Shown piece after piece: positions 16,546 through 25,616 of a stretch of DNA of 64,000 nucleotides. Origin of the DNA: Nitrospirota bacterium (GTDB lineage: Bacteria > JACPQY01); NCBI GenBank assembly GCA_016180645.1, contig JACPAV010000002.1, positions 186,001 to 250,000 on the forward strand, written 5' to 3'. The stretch's first letter is position 1. The number at the start of each line of letters is the position of its first letter. Position numbers and translations under genes: made by a program. The notes under the pieces were generated by a model that worked only from the letters and a program-made list of their open reading frames with translations, was not told the DNA's origin and did not search any database.

Positions 16546-16747
16546 CCAAGGATCAACACCAACCATCCACAGATTCTCTTTCAAGTTTCGTTTGTTAACT
16601 TACTGAACAATATCGGACAGAGCTGCAATAACTTTAGGGAGAAGTGAGGACGCGATTGTTCATGAAACAATACCAATATTGTATTGAAATTAAATATATA
16701 TCTAATCGATTGGCGGAGCCTCAAGGTTCCGCAATTGAACGATTTCT

Positions 16748-18610
16748 CTACGCGCGAGAGGAGCGCATGCTCTGCTGCAGTTCAAACAGGGCATGCTCAA
16801 CCAGCCTTCCCATCAACGGGATGTCTCCCACAAGATTCACAAGGAATGCCTGCCCCGATTCCAGGTGCCGCGCAAGCTGCTCCGAGCCCGACGTTGATTC
16901 GCGCCAGGGCCGAAGAACCCGCCGGACCAAGGGTTTCGCCACCGCTGAAATCAGCCTGGAGGGAGCCGCCCGATCGGCCACATCGCTGACGAAACTGCCG
17001 ATCCGCAGCCTTCGTTCCTCCAAGATCGAGGCGGCGTCTCCATCCGCGGGCCGGCGCCCTATCTCCCCCCACCTCTCGAAGAGATCTCCCATCCGGGCTG
17101 AAAATGAGTGGAGTGCTGTTCTTTCTTCCACAAGGGAGTCGTACAGCCGGCACAGGCTCTCGCGATCCACGGGGGCATCCGCGAGAAAATTCCCGGAAAG
17201 ATCTCCTCCATTCCAAGCGCTGTCCCGCGGCAATGCGGCGACCTCGGACCGCAATTCGTCCAGCGTCATCCGCACCGATCCTCCGGTCTCACCACCCGCC
17301 ACATCACTCAACACGACTTTGAATCCCCCCCCCTGCCGGTAGCCCGCCCCCATCTCCAAAAGGAAGCGCCTATCCGCCAATCGGTCGTACGCGCTGGGAT
17401 CGGAAGCATCGGCCGGGTCGAGGTCGACCCAGAACGTGCGGTCAAACCATGCCCCGCAAAGAACCGCGGCATCCACGGGGGCGGAGAGACCGAGAGGAAG
17501 GTGGAGAGCAGTCGAATCACCCGACACCACCCTCTCCATCCATGCGCCAAGATCATCCTGCGCGCGCGCATACACCACCGGTCGCTCAGGGGAATCTTTG
17601 AAGGCCAGGGGATCGGCGTCCAAGGGGAGCACGGCCAGCGCCGGGTCACGAGGGGAACGGGCATCCGCCCCGAAGCGCAAGCGCGGTTGGATTCCCGATG
17701 CCGTGCCGGACGTCGCCGTCCCCTCCGCTCCGCTCCACGGACGGCGAAATGAATTTTCATAGGGTCCTGTCGCCGCGACCACGGTTCGCGCTTCGATCGC
17801 TCCCATCAGATCCGCCGGAAGACGACCGGCGCAGCCGCTGTTCAACACCACCGCGTTCAGCCAGACCTGCCGATCGGGCCGGGGCTGGACCCCGCGGCCT
17901 TTCCACAGCCACGGCAGATTCTCGAGCGAGCGGAGCAGGATCCGACGGGATTCGGTTGCCGGGATTTCCACCTGTCGCCTGAACAGGGACAACCGGCAAG
18001 CCGCTCTGCCTTGGATTCTCGCCACCCTGTCGGTGAACGATTTTGCATAGCCGGGAAGAATCAACCACGAGACCCGGAGGCCGATCCGAAGTGAAGCGTC
18101 CATCGCCTTGTTGAAGTGGGGTTCATCGTGAACGAGTACCAACCGATCTGGCACAAAGAGGCTTCCGTAGTCAATCCGGCCCATGAGGTCGGCCAGCAGG
18201 GCTCGGTCCGGCTCATACAGGATGACCTTCGCGGAGGTCCGGTCCAGAAGTTCGCGCACGTGGTAGCCCAAGCCAAGACCCACCACGAGGACCAACTCCG
18301 CACCGGTATCCACCGCCGTCTGGACAAGTCCCTTGGCCTCGAGCACAGGATGGAAGGGGCTGTGGAGGAATTCGCTCTTGTACTTGAGCGTCGGCGGTCC
18401 GGCGCGGGAGGGCAGGATGTCAACCGCCCCGACTTCACCATCGCCAAGCTCCGGGATCGAACCTCGGACAACTCGGCGGAACGCTTCGGAGTTGCTCGCC
18501 CAGCGGAGCCGGCGACGCGGGGATCCGGTCGCCGTTCCGTTGACCGTCTCCGGCGCGGAGCCGCCGGGGAGGCGTTCAGCGAGCGGCAGGTTGCCGGCCG
18601 AGCGGCTCAT
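16748..18610 (-). CDS. DUF115/Maf-type glycosyltransferase paralogue lacking the signature motif
   Basis: About 620 residues from an ATG at 18610, overlapping the upstream DUF115 gene by 35 bp. It shares the upstream protein's layout: AELVLVVGLGLGYHVRELL and KVILYEPDRALLADLM match the latter's VDVVVMMGVGLGYDLKEA and LLILEPELPLLKVALM. In the upstream protein the family signature GAGPSL comes next and is followed by LLATDASLKPLLRSGVVPDF. Here that place reads EARTVVAATGPYENSFRRPW with no equivalent. It is therefore probably a diverged, possibly non-catalytic partner. It is the last gene of its unit, ahead of a strong terminator hairpin. Confidence 0.75.
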   Translation of the reverse strand: MSRSAGNLPLAERLPGGSAPETVNGTATGSPRRRLRWASNSEAFRRVVRGSIPELGDGEVGAVDILPSRAGPPTLKYKSEFLHSPFHPVLEAKGLVQTAVDTGAELVLVVGLGLGYHVRELLDRTSAKVILYEPDRALLADLMGRIDYGSLFVPDRLVLVHDEPHFNKAMDASLRIGLRVSWLILPGYAKSFTDRVARIQGRAACRLSLFRRQVEIPATESRRILLRSLENLPWLWKGRGVQPRPDRQVWLNAVVLNSGCAGRLPADLMGAIEARTVVAATGPYENSFRRPWSGAEGTATSGTASGIQPRLRFGADARSPRDPALAVLPLDADPLAFKDSPERPVVYARAQDDLGAWMERVVSGDSTALHLPLGLSAPVDAAVLCGAWFDRTFWVDLDPADASDPSAYDRLADRRFLLEMGAGYRQGGGFKVVLSDVAGGETGGSVRMTLDELRSEVAALPRDSAWNGGDLSGNFLADAPVDRESLCRLYDSLVEERTALHSFSARMGDLFERWGEIGRRPADGDAASILEERRLRIGSFVSDVADRAAPSRLISAVAKPLVRRVLRPWRESTSGSEQLARHLESGQAFLVNLVGDIPLMGRLVEHALFELQQSMRSSRA

Positions 18611-20444
18611 TTTCCAGCGGGGTGTCCTCAATATCGGAAAGCGCCTCCTCGATTCGGGGCGCCAGGATCTCGCAGCCATCCACAGCCTGGGAGACCCACT
18701 CCTCCAGTCGTTTGAGCGTATCCTCGTAATGAACCGTCCGCCCTCCGGCGCATCCCCTGACGCACCACTCGGCCACCAGAGATTCTCCCATGACGTGGTA
18801 GTTGAGTAGGAAGCTGGACGAAACGTAGTCGGAGATGTCGTCCAAGAGCGCCTCCACGAGGGCCTGCTCGCCGAACATCCCCGCCAATCGATGAATCGTG
18901 GTCTCGCCGCTCCGGTACCGCTGGACGCGTTCCATCTGTTCTTCCAGCAGCGGCCTGAGTTCCCGCACCCGAAACGCTTCGGCGCGCAACAGCTCCCTCA
19001 GCGCTCTCAGCTTGTCTCCATGCAACAGCGGCGACATCGTCCGACGGAAAAAGGATTTGTCCACCTTCCGCCCGAGATATCGGGGAGCGGCCTCTTCGAG
19101 CGGAACGTGCTGGAACCCCTCAATCCAGACGCCGTCGCCGGTGGCGTTGACAAGTGTAATGCCCCGGGCCGACGTCCGGGCGGCCAATTCGAACCAGTTG
19201 ACCGTTTTCTCGAACTGCCTCCACGTGAGCACTTCGCCGCCCTTGTATCCCTTCACGGTGGTGAACTGGGGATCATCCTTCAGCGCCTTCGGGGGGGGCA
19301 AGGCATGCTCTCTCGAAACGCCCCGGGCGTGGGTCCGCCCGCCGGGAAAGGAGAGATCCTGCCCGGCCATGAGAATCCGATCGCATCCGAGCCGCATGGC
19401 AAAGCTGAAAGCCGTGGTGGACACGGAATAGGCATGCGGCAACACGGCGTTGAATCCCGTCAGGTTGAAAAGCGGACGCTCGAAGGGGCTGGAGGATTCG
19501 ACGTACAACCAGATCCGCGTGAGCGGGAGGTCGAACAACTTGGGGCACACCTTGAGGGGGAAGATCGCGGAAAGGGTTTCCGGAAGGTCCACCTCATCGA
19601 AGAAATCCGTCACATCGATCGCCTCATCGCTGAAGACAAAGTCCGGGACCACTCCAGACCGTAGGAGGGGTTTGAGAGACGCATCCGTGGCCAGGAGGAT
19701 CGCGCGTTCCTGCACCTCCTTCAAAAGCGGCAGATGACCGGCGAGGGACGGTCCCGCACCGATGATGATGGCCGGCAACCCCATCCCGCTCCCCTCCAAT
19801 GCGGCCGCCATCGGGTATTCGACGACCCGATGGAGATTCAGGAGGTTGGTCCCCACCCATTCCCGTGCGCGGTTCTTCCAAATGCCGAGGCACATCCTCG
19901 AATTCTCGATGTCCACCGTGAAATTGGCGACAAGTTCCCGCACCTGCTCGGGGAAGAGGATCTCGTGCGCGGCGCCCACGAAAATTCTTCCCTCCAGCCC
20001 CAGCCGGAACCAGACGCGGAACGCCAGGGCCAATTCCTCCGATTTGCGGGTCAGGAACACGCGGTCCTGACGGAAGAGGTCCGAAAAGTCGTGGATCATC
20101 AGCGCGACTTTCAACAGGGGGAGTTCCGGTTCGAGAATGAGCAGGTCCTTTCCGGTCTCCCTCGATGCCTCCTTCAAATCGTAGCCGAGGCCGACTCCCA
20201 TCATGACCACAACATCCACTCCCTCGCTCCTGAAGGCCATCCAGCGGGCCCGGGCCTCGGCCCCCGGATGTTCACGGCTGTGGAGAAGCACTCCCTTCCA
20301 CGAGAGCGTCCACTGCCCGTTCGCGCTCTCCTCCAGGAGATGCAGCGGTGCTTCAGCTTCCTCAAGCTCCGCGGCCAGCTCCGGAAAGCGGGGCCGGAGG
20401 GCCGCCAGGTTCTTGTGAAGGCGCTCGAGGCTGGGCTTAAGCAT
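18576..20444 (-). CDS. motility accessory factor (Maf/DUF115) family glycosyltransferase
   Basis: About 622 residues from an ATG at 20444 that overlaps the upstream stop by 8 bp; a longer reading to 20633 adds non-matching sequence. The conserved core contains LPAIIIGAGPSLAGHLPLL, ILLATDASLKPLLRSGVVPD and FVFSDEAIDVTDFFDEV, with DRILMAGQDLSFPGGRTHA later. These are the hallmarks of the DUF115 family, whose flagellin Maf members transfer pseudaminic or legionaminic acid to serine/threonine of flagellin in the cytoplasm. Its presence beside nonulosonic-acid biosynthesis genes supports the same role here, although no flagellin gene is in the window. Confidence 0.9.
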   Translation of the reverse strand: MLKPSLERLHKNLAALRPRFPELAAELEEAEAPLHLLEESANGQWTLSWKGVLLHSREHPGAEARARWMAFRSEGVDVVVMMGVGLGYDLKEASRETGKDLLILEPELPLLKVALMIHDFSDLFRQDRVFLTRKSEELALAFRVWFRLGLEGRIFVGAAHEILFPEQVRELVANFTVDIENSRMCLGIWKNRAREWVGTNLLNLHRVVEYPMAAALEGSGMGLPAIIIGAGPSLAGHLPLLKEVQERAILLATDASLKPLLRSGVVPDFVFSDEAIDVTDFFDEVDLPETLSAIFPLKVCPKLFDLPLTRIWLYVESSSPFERPLFNLTGFNAVLPHAYSVSTTAFSFAMRLGCDRILMAGQDLSFPGGRTHARGVSREHALPPPKALKDDPQFTTVKGYKGGEVLTWRQFEKTVNWFELAARTSARGITLVNATGDGVWIEGFQHVPLEEAAPRYLGRKVDKSFFRRTMSPLLHGDKLRALRELLRAEAFRVRELRPLLEEQMERVQRYRSGETTIHRLAGMFGEQALVEALLDDISDYVSSSFLLNYHVMGESLVAEWCVRGCAGGRTVHYEDTLKRLEEWVSQAVDGCEILAPRIEEALSDIEDTPLENEPLGRQPAAR

Positions 20445-21504
20445 ATCCGCCGCCCCTGAAGAGGGAGGCCTCCTTGAGAACGTCGCGCCATTGGGCGACG
20501 AAGCGGTCCATGGAAAACTGACTCTCAACCGTCCGGCGCGCCTCCCCTCCCATCCTCGCCGCCTCTTCGGAAGAGTCGAGCAACTCGCGGAGGCGAGATC
20601 GTAGCGCGCCGACGTCCGACGTAATGTATCCATTCACGCCGTTCCTGATCGGCGAGGACGTATTCCACGTCGAGAGGACCGGCGTGCCCGCGGCCATGGC
20701 CTCCAACATGCAAAGCGTGTACCCGTCCTCCAGCCCCTCCACGGTCGTGTTCACGAACAGACGCGCGCTTCGATAAATATCCTTCAGTTCATCGAACGAC
20801 GAGGCCGATTCACTTTTCACGCCCTGGTCGTTATCCCCCACCACGCGGAGCGGAAATCCGTCGCAAATGGCCAGGAGGTCCCGCAGGCCCTCTTTCGCGC
20901 GGGAAAGGCCGTTGCACACCCTCAGCGCGCTCGCCACTTCGCCCGTGTGGTCGGGAAAATCGGAAATGTCGATGCCGTGCACAATCACGCGCGAGGGGCA
21001 TCGCAGCCCCCAGTTCTTCCGCTTGAACTCCGAGATAAAAACAAAGAAGACATTTCCGGATTTCAGGAAAAGCCTCTGCAGAGATCTCAGGAATTCCCGC
21101 TTCCGGAGGGCCTGGCCGAGAAGGTCCGTTTCGGAATAGGGGAACGCATTATGGAACACGAGCACTTTCCCGGAAGGGCTCGCGATGCACGCCAGGAGAT
21201 CCTCCACATCGTGGCAAACGATCGCATCATAGTAGGCGTCTCGGCTCCGTTCCTTCATGTCGCTCTCGGAGATCAGCCGGGCGTTGGGAGGAAGCGGGCG
21301 AAGTCGGGGATTCCACGCGCGCACGTAGCCCAAGCTGGGAATGTGCCGTTCGCAGATATCGAATTCGTGTCCCGTCCTTGCGAGGTTGCACAGATACGGT
21401 TCGTGCCGGCAGAAGGTCAGTATCCGGAGGGTTCGACGCGAGGCCCCGATGACGTTTCCATTCGTCGTCCCGGAAGCGAAGCGGAGGGGGCGCGTCGTAC
21501 CCAT
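20437..21504 (-). CDS. glycosyltransferase family 4 protein
   Basis: 355 residues from the ATG at 21504, whose last base is shared with the upstream stop (ATGA). The N-terminal half has LRILTFCRHEPYLCNLARTG and YDAIVCHDVEDLLACI. The donor half has RVCNGLSRAKEGLRDLLAIC, ARLFVNTTVEGLEDGYTLCM and LEAMAAGTPVLSTWNTSSP, the usual GT4 nucleotide-sugar motif. It also overlaps the DUF115 gene downstream by 8 bp, so the transferases of this block are tightly coupled. Confidence 0.88.
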   Translation of the reverse strand: MGTTRPLRFASGTTNGNVIGASRRTLRILTFCRHEPYLCNLARTGHEFDICERHIPSLGYVRAWNPRLRPLPPNARLISESDMKERSRDAYYDAIVCHDVEDLLACIASPSGKVLVFHNAFPYSETDLLGQALRKREFLRSLQRLFLKSGNVFFVFISEFKRKNWGLRCPSRVIVHGIDISDFPDHTGEVASALRVCNGLSRAKEGLRDLLAICDGFPLRVVGDNDQGVKSESASSFDELKDIYRSARLFVNTTVEGLEDGYTLCMLEAMAAGTPVLSTWNTSSPIRNGVNGYITSDVGALRSRLRELLDSSEEAARMGGEARRTVESQFSMDRFVAQWRDVLKEASLFRGGGYA

Positions 21505-22817
21505 CAGACCGGAGCGCGGAGTTTGTCCCCGAGGATGAACGAGGCCATTTGGAAACACTCAAGCTGCTCCGGGGAGACGGGCGGTCCGGACATCAGGTCC
21601 GTGACGACGGCCTGGTAGTAGGCCTCCGCCCGCCCCGGGTCCTGTCCCGAGAGGAGCAAGGCCAGAATCCAGGCCGCGATCGGGCGATCACCGGGCTGCC
21701 CCATCGCTTCCGTGAGATGTTGAATGGCCGCGGCGGGCTGCCGCTTCAAGATTGAAAGGAGCGCCAGGTAGGGAGACACACCTGCCTTGCCGCCGGCCTG
21801 CGCGGCCTTCGTCAGCAGTCCGGCCGCCAGATCCATGCGCTCTGCGAAAACGGGCGAGTCCGGGTAGACCAGCATGAGGCAGGTTTTTCCCAGAAGAGAG
21901 TATTCCCGCGCGGACCAGACACGAGGCACATGATCGAGGAGGGCGCGTTGCAGCACCTCCGCCGCCTCCCGCGCGCGGTGATCAGACGTGTGCCGCTCCA
22001 TGACCTTGCGCCGGCCGGCCTCCGCGATGGCCGCCCGGTCCGTCTCATGTTCGAGGTAGTAGCGGATGAGCTCCGCTACCTGGTCCGCATCACCGTGACG
22101 GTAAATCACTAGATCCCGGCCTGGCTCGAACAGGTCCGCTTGGCCGTTCTCCAATTCTTCGGCGAGCAGCATTCCTCCGCATGCCATCGCCTCGAAGGTC
22201 CGCTGATTCAAGTCTCGATTGACCGATTCGTTCAGGATGATCTTCGATCGATTGTAGGTCTCCGCATAGGCTCCGCTGTCGACCACGAATCGAATGCTGC
22301 CGTTCAACCGGACTTTGAGCCGATCGAGGAAAGCAACCCGATGGGGATGGATCCGCGGATCCAGCTTTCCCACGAAGCAGGCGTCGATGTCGCGCGGGAG
22401 GCCAAGATCCTTGTCGGTGCCTGCCGAGCAGGCCAGTGGAAGCCAGGAGGCCGATACCGCGCCCCATTGCCTGAACGGTTCCACGTAGTCCTTCTGGGCC
22501 ACGAACAGCACATCGAAAAGCGGGGCATAGTTCCTCTGCCACGCGAAATTGAGATGGGAATCCACCGCGTAGTACGCTTTCAATTGCGGAACGCGGTCCA
22601 TGTCCCGCCATAGATGCTTGACGCCCCTCTCAATGAACAGGAGGACCTCCGGCTCGAAGAAATCCTTCCGACAGCGGGCGACCACCGTTTCCAATGAAGG
22701 ATGGAGCTCGTTGCAGATAATTTGGAACCGATCCTCCCATCGGCCGCAGGTCACCACCTCATGCTCCCGGCGCAGTTCATCCACGAGAGCGGGATTGTCC
22801 AGGACCAGAATCTTCAA
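21504..22817 (-). CDS. CgeB-like glycosyltransferase with helical C-terminal extension
   Basis: 437 residues. The transferase part (residues ~1-290) has VKHLWRDMDRVPQLKAYYAV, VDSHLNFAWQRNYAPLFDVL, DACFVGKLDPRIHPHRVAFL, KIILNESVNRDLNQRTFEAM and ACGGMLLAEELENGQADLF, the CgeB pattern. Residues ~300-437 are alpha-helical with short repeats (SPYLALLSILKRQPAAAI, PIAAWILALLLSGQDPGRAE) that look like degenerate TPRs. It starts 21 bp after the neighbouring fusion gene, the gap being filled by a palindromic repeat. Confidence 0.82.
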   Translation of the reverse strand: MKILVLDNPALVDELRREHEVVTCGRWEDRFQIICNELHPSLETVVARCRKDFFEPEVLLFIERGVKHLWRDMDRVPQLKAYYAVDSHLNFAWQRNYAPLFDVLFVAQKDYVEPFRQWGAVSASWLPLACSAGTDKDLGLPRDIDACFVGKLDPRIHPHRVAFLDRLKVRLNGSIRFVVDSGAYAETYNRSKIILNESVNRDLNQRTFEAMACGGMLLAEELENGQADLFEPGRDLVIYRHGDADQVAELIRYYLEHETDRAAIAEAGRRKVMERHTSDHRAREAAEVLQRALLDHVPRVWSAREYSLLGKTCLMLVYPDSPVFAERMDLAAGLLTKAAQAGGKAGVSPYLALLSILKRQPAAAIQHLTEAMGQPGDRPIAAWILALLLSGQDPGRAEAYYQAVVTDLMSGPPVSPEQLECFQMASFILGDKLRAPV

Positions 22818-22828
22818 TCGACCTCCCC

Positions 22829-22915
22829 GTTCCCCTCCTTACGAAGGAGGGGAACCTCCTTCGTCCAGCCGGCGAGGAAAGACATCTGCCCCCTCCTCCC
22901 CTTTGTGCGGGGAGG
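22829..22915. repeat. double-hairpin palindromic (REP-like) element at a gene end
   Basis: Two hairpins lie in tandem. GTTCCCCTCCTT/AAGGAGGGGAAC (22829-22855) has 12-bp perfect arms and a 3-nt loop. CCTCCCC/GGGGAGG (22895-22915) has a 7-nt loop. A G-rich tract follows. The element covers the stop codon (22839) of the fusion gene and encodes its last ~28 residues, an atypical Pro/Gly/Glu-rich tail. It may also act as transcript punctuation. Confidence 0.65.
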
Positions 22916-25616
22916 CCGGGGGGGGTGGAGCTTCCGAGACTCGAACCAAGAGCCTCCGCGCGCCCCCGTGCCCCGGGTTCAGGGCCAGGAGCCGCTTGAT
23001 TTCATCCATGCAGTCGGTTTCCTGCCCCGTTTCGGAAAGGAAAAGGATCAGGAGGTACCGGACCTCGTAGTCGGCGGCATGGAGGGCCAGGTAGTTCCTC
23101 AGGTGGCGAAGGGCCTCGCGCTTGTGTTCCATGGAAGCGGCACACGAGGCGAGGCCGATGACCGCCCGGCGATGATCACCGTTCCCGTCGATGAGGCCGC
23201 AGAAAATATCGCGGGCTCGGGCGTGGTCTTTCAGTTGAACCCGGAGCGCTGCAATTTCAACCAGCCGATCCGGGTCGCTCCCGGCTTCGCGGGCCAACTC
23301 GTCGACTTCGTGAGATACCTTGCCGGCGCCTTCCGACACGATCCTCACCTGAAGCAGCCCCACGCGACCGGCGAAGGATTCAGGGTCCACCGCGAGGAGG
23401 GATTCGAAGGCCCGCGCCGCTTCGTCCATCCTCGCCGCCGCCAGCTTGCCCTCTCCGAGCAGCAAGTAGTACTCGCATAGCCGTCGCTCATGCAGCGAGA
23501 AGCGGGAGGAGACATGGGAAAGCACCTGAAAGGCCTTCGCAAGTTTCTTGGAACCCAGCAGGGCTCGCACCAGGGCCAGGTGGGATTCCGGCTTAGTTTC
23601 GTCGAGTCGAACGGCTTCCTCGAACTTCTTGGCCGCCTCATCCCACTGGGCCGAGTCCAGATGGGCTCGGCCTTCCGAGAGCAGGCGGGCAATGACCTGC
23701 TGCCTCGGGCGCGCCCGGAGGAGGTACTGGAACGTCCTCATTTCATCGGCTGCGTTTTCCGCGTCGCTCCGCAGCTCCGCGGCAACCTTCTGAAGGCCCG
23801 GCAGGATGGCGTGCGGCGGCGTGGTACGCGCGCCCATTTCCTCGATCACCCAGCCGGTGGTTTCGAACAGGCTCCGAATTTCCTGGAGCGTGAAAAATCG
23901 CACGTGGTCCCGATCCAGAATCCCCTCCTCCGCGTAGGACCATCGTCCGGACAGGAGTTGGCCGATCACGGACCAGTGGCCGACGTTCGGGACACTGGAT
24001 ACGACGCACCCCTGGGGCGTGAGCCGGGCCTGAAGGCCTTCGAGCAGGCCCCACGGGTCGTCAAGGTGCTCCAACACGTCGGACAGAACGATACAATCGA
24101 AGGTCTCGTCGCCCAGCGTCTTCGGGTCCCGCGCGTCCCCCGTGATCACCCGGTCCAATCGGCGCGCGGCCTCTGCCGCTGCTTCTTCCACCATCTCCAC
24201 TCCCGTGATATGGACCCACGGTCGTCGGGTTTTCAGGTACGCACCGAAGCCGCCGGTGGCGCATCCGACATCGAGGATCCGTTCGGCCTCCCGCGGGATG
24301 AGCGGCTCGACTTCTTCCCTCGAATGCGAGTAGTAAACGAATGACCTCCCGCGAAAACTGCGGGTCTCCATCATCCCCATGGCCAGATGGGCCGTCCGCT
24401 CCGCCGCCTTGCCGTCGTCCATGTAATTCAGTTCGTAGATGGAACGAGGACGCTTCAGCTCGAACTCCTGCGCGAGGGCGGCATCGTACAGTACGCGCCG
24501 TATCGCCTCGGCCAGGCCCGGAGCGTCCGTCACCTGGAGCACCGGATCGTGCGGCTGAAAAAGGGGATCGTGATAGCGCACGACCGGGAGGTTGATCACC
24601 GGTTTGCCGCACAAGATGCCGGCGACCCCCAGGAGGGAGTCCGCGCACACGACGGCATCCGAAACGTAGACGATGGGCTCGGGGTTCGCATCTCTTTCCA
24701 CGATGCGGACGCGGGCCACTCCGGCCGAATCCGCCTTCCGGCGATACCACTCCTTTCCCTTCTGATCCGAGGGATGCAGCTTCACCAACCAGTCGCAGGA
24801 TTCCGACTCCAAAGCCCGCGCCGCCTGGAGGAAGAGATCGTAGGCGCGCTCGACGAGAGCCGGGTCCGAGTGCGTGGACAGGCCGTGGGTCCAGGTCGAA
24901 CAGTAGAGAACGATTTTCCGATCCGGCTGGAGATCGAACTTCTGCCGGAGAGCCGCCGCCCGTCCGCTGTTCCGTAGAGAATGATAGACGTCCCAGTAGG
25001 GGGCGCCGGTCACCACGATATTCTTAGGATCGTTTCCCCACCGAAGATACCACTGCCGGGTCCGCTCCCCCTGCACGGCGATCCGGTCCGCCCAGATCCG
25101 ATCGTGGGCGTTGTGGAAAAGCGCCCCCATGCCGTGGAGCATGTGGAGCACGGGGATACCCCGTTTCCTGAAGAAGAGCGCGAGGGTCTTTCCATCGAGT
25201 AGGACGTCTTCCCAAAGGAGGGCGAGTTGGGGGCGATATCGCTGGACGGCCTGGTCGAGCATTTCAACCAGCAGAATTTGCTCCCGGATGCGTTCCCGCT
25301 TGAAGTGTTCCGCCGCCAATTGGGCGGCCACAACCCACGGTTCGGGCCAACCGAGATTCGTGGGCCAGAATCCGGGGAGTGGACGTTTCTCGTAGTCGTC
25401 CAAGATGCCCGCCATGGAAGGATTGAGCGACGCCTCGCGCACGTCCTTTTCCAGCTCGGGGACAACGGACACGCAATCCACTCCCACCTTCGTGAGCGTG
25501 GAAAAGATGTTTTCGCCGTAGACGAGATAGGTGCTCGGACGGATCCGCTCGATTTCCTGGATCACCGGCAGGTACGCCGTGCCCACATAGGTGAAGATGG
25601 CGGGCTTGTCAACCAC
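22839..25616 (-). CDS. three-domain protein: capsule-type GT-B transferase, SAM methyltransferase and TPRs
   Basis: From a GTG at 25616 with GAGG upstream (a start at 25673 would add 19 residues), about 925 residues. Residues ~1-410 are a GT-B transferase of the capsule / CDP-glycerol-transferase type (VLHMLHGMGALFHNAHDRIW, IVVTGAPYWDVYHSL, WLVKLHPSDQKGKEWY, VVCADSLLGVAGILCGKPVI). Residues ~440-600 are a class I methyltransferase (ERILDVGCATGGFGAYL, FDCIVLSDVLEHLDDPWGLL, VSSVPNVGHWSVIGQLLSGR). Residues ~645-880 are TPR-like helices (DEAAKKFEEAVRLDETKPES). The tail is repeat-derived. The GT half is related to the 27376-28734 protein. Its start overlaps the zinc-ribbon gene by 8 bp. Confidence 0.85.
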   Translation of the reverse strand: MVDKPAIFTYVGTAYLPVIQEIERIRPSTYLVYGENIFSTLTKVGVDCVSVVPELEKDVREASLNPSMAGILDDYEKRPLPGFWPTNLGWPEPWVVAAQLAAEHFKRERIREQILLVEMLDQAVQRYRPQLALLWEDVLLDGKTLALFFRKRGIPVLHMLHGMGALFHNAHDRIWADRIAVQGERTRQWYLRWGNDPKNIVVTGAPYWDVYHSLRNSGRAAALRQKFDLQPDRKIVLYCSTWTHGLSTHSDPALVERAYDLFLQAARALESESCDWLVKLHPSDQKGKEWYRRKADSAGVARVRIVERDANPEPIVYVSDAVVCADSLLGVAGILCGKPVINLPVVRYHDPLFQPHDPVLQVTDAPGLAEAIRRVLYDAALAQEFELKRPRSIYELNYMDDGKAAERTAHLAMGMMETRSFRGRSFVYYSHSREEVEPLIPREAERILDVGCATGGFGAYLKTRRPWVHITGVEMVEEAAAEAARRLDRVITGDARDPKTLGDETFDCIVLSDVLEHLDDPWGLLEGLQARLTPQGCVVSSVPNVGHWSVIGQLLSGRWSYAEEGILDRDHVRFFTLQEIRSLFETTGWVIEEMGARTTPPHAILPGLQKVAAELRSDAENAADEMRTFQYLLRARPRQQVIARLLSEGRAHLDSAQWDEAAKKFEEAVRLDETKPESHLALVRALLGSKKLAKAFQVLSHVSSRFSLHERRLCEYYLLLGEGKLAAARMDEAARAFESLLAVDPESFAGRVGLLQVRIVSEGAGKVSHEVDELAREAGSDPDRLVEIAALRVQLKDHARARDIFCGLIDGNGDHRRAVIGLASCAASMEHKREALRHLRNYLALHAADYEVRYLLILFLSETGQETDCMDEIKRLLALNPGHGGARRLLVRVSEAPPPPASPHKGEEGADVFPRRLDEGGSPPS

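Larger units (their letters stand above)
16399..16747. other. intergenic region with terminator, operator-like sites and promoter
   Basis: These 349 bp separate two leftward units. They contain the hairpin at 16519-16545, the GAACGAAC site at 16501-16508 and the promoter at 16471-16498. A further related sequence, TTCGTTTGTTAAC, lies at 16587-16599 and could be a second binding site. The rest, up to the stop at 16748, is A/T-rich with no gene that I can support. Confidence 0.6.
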
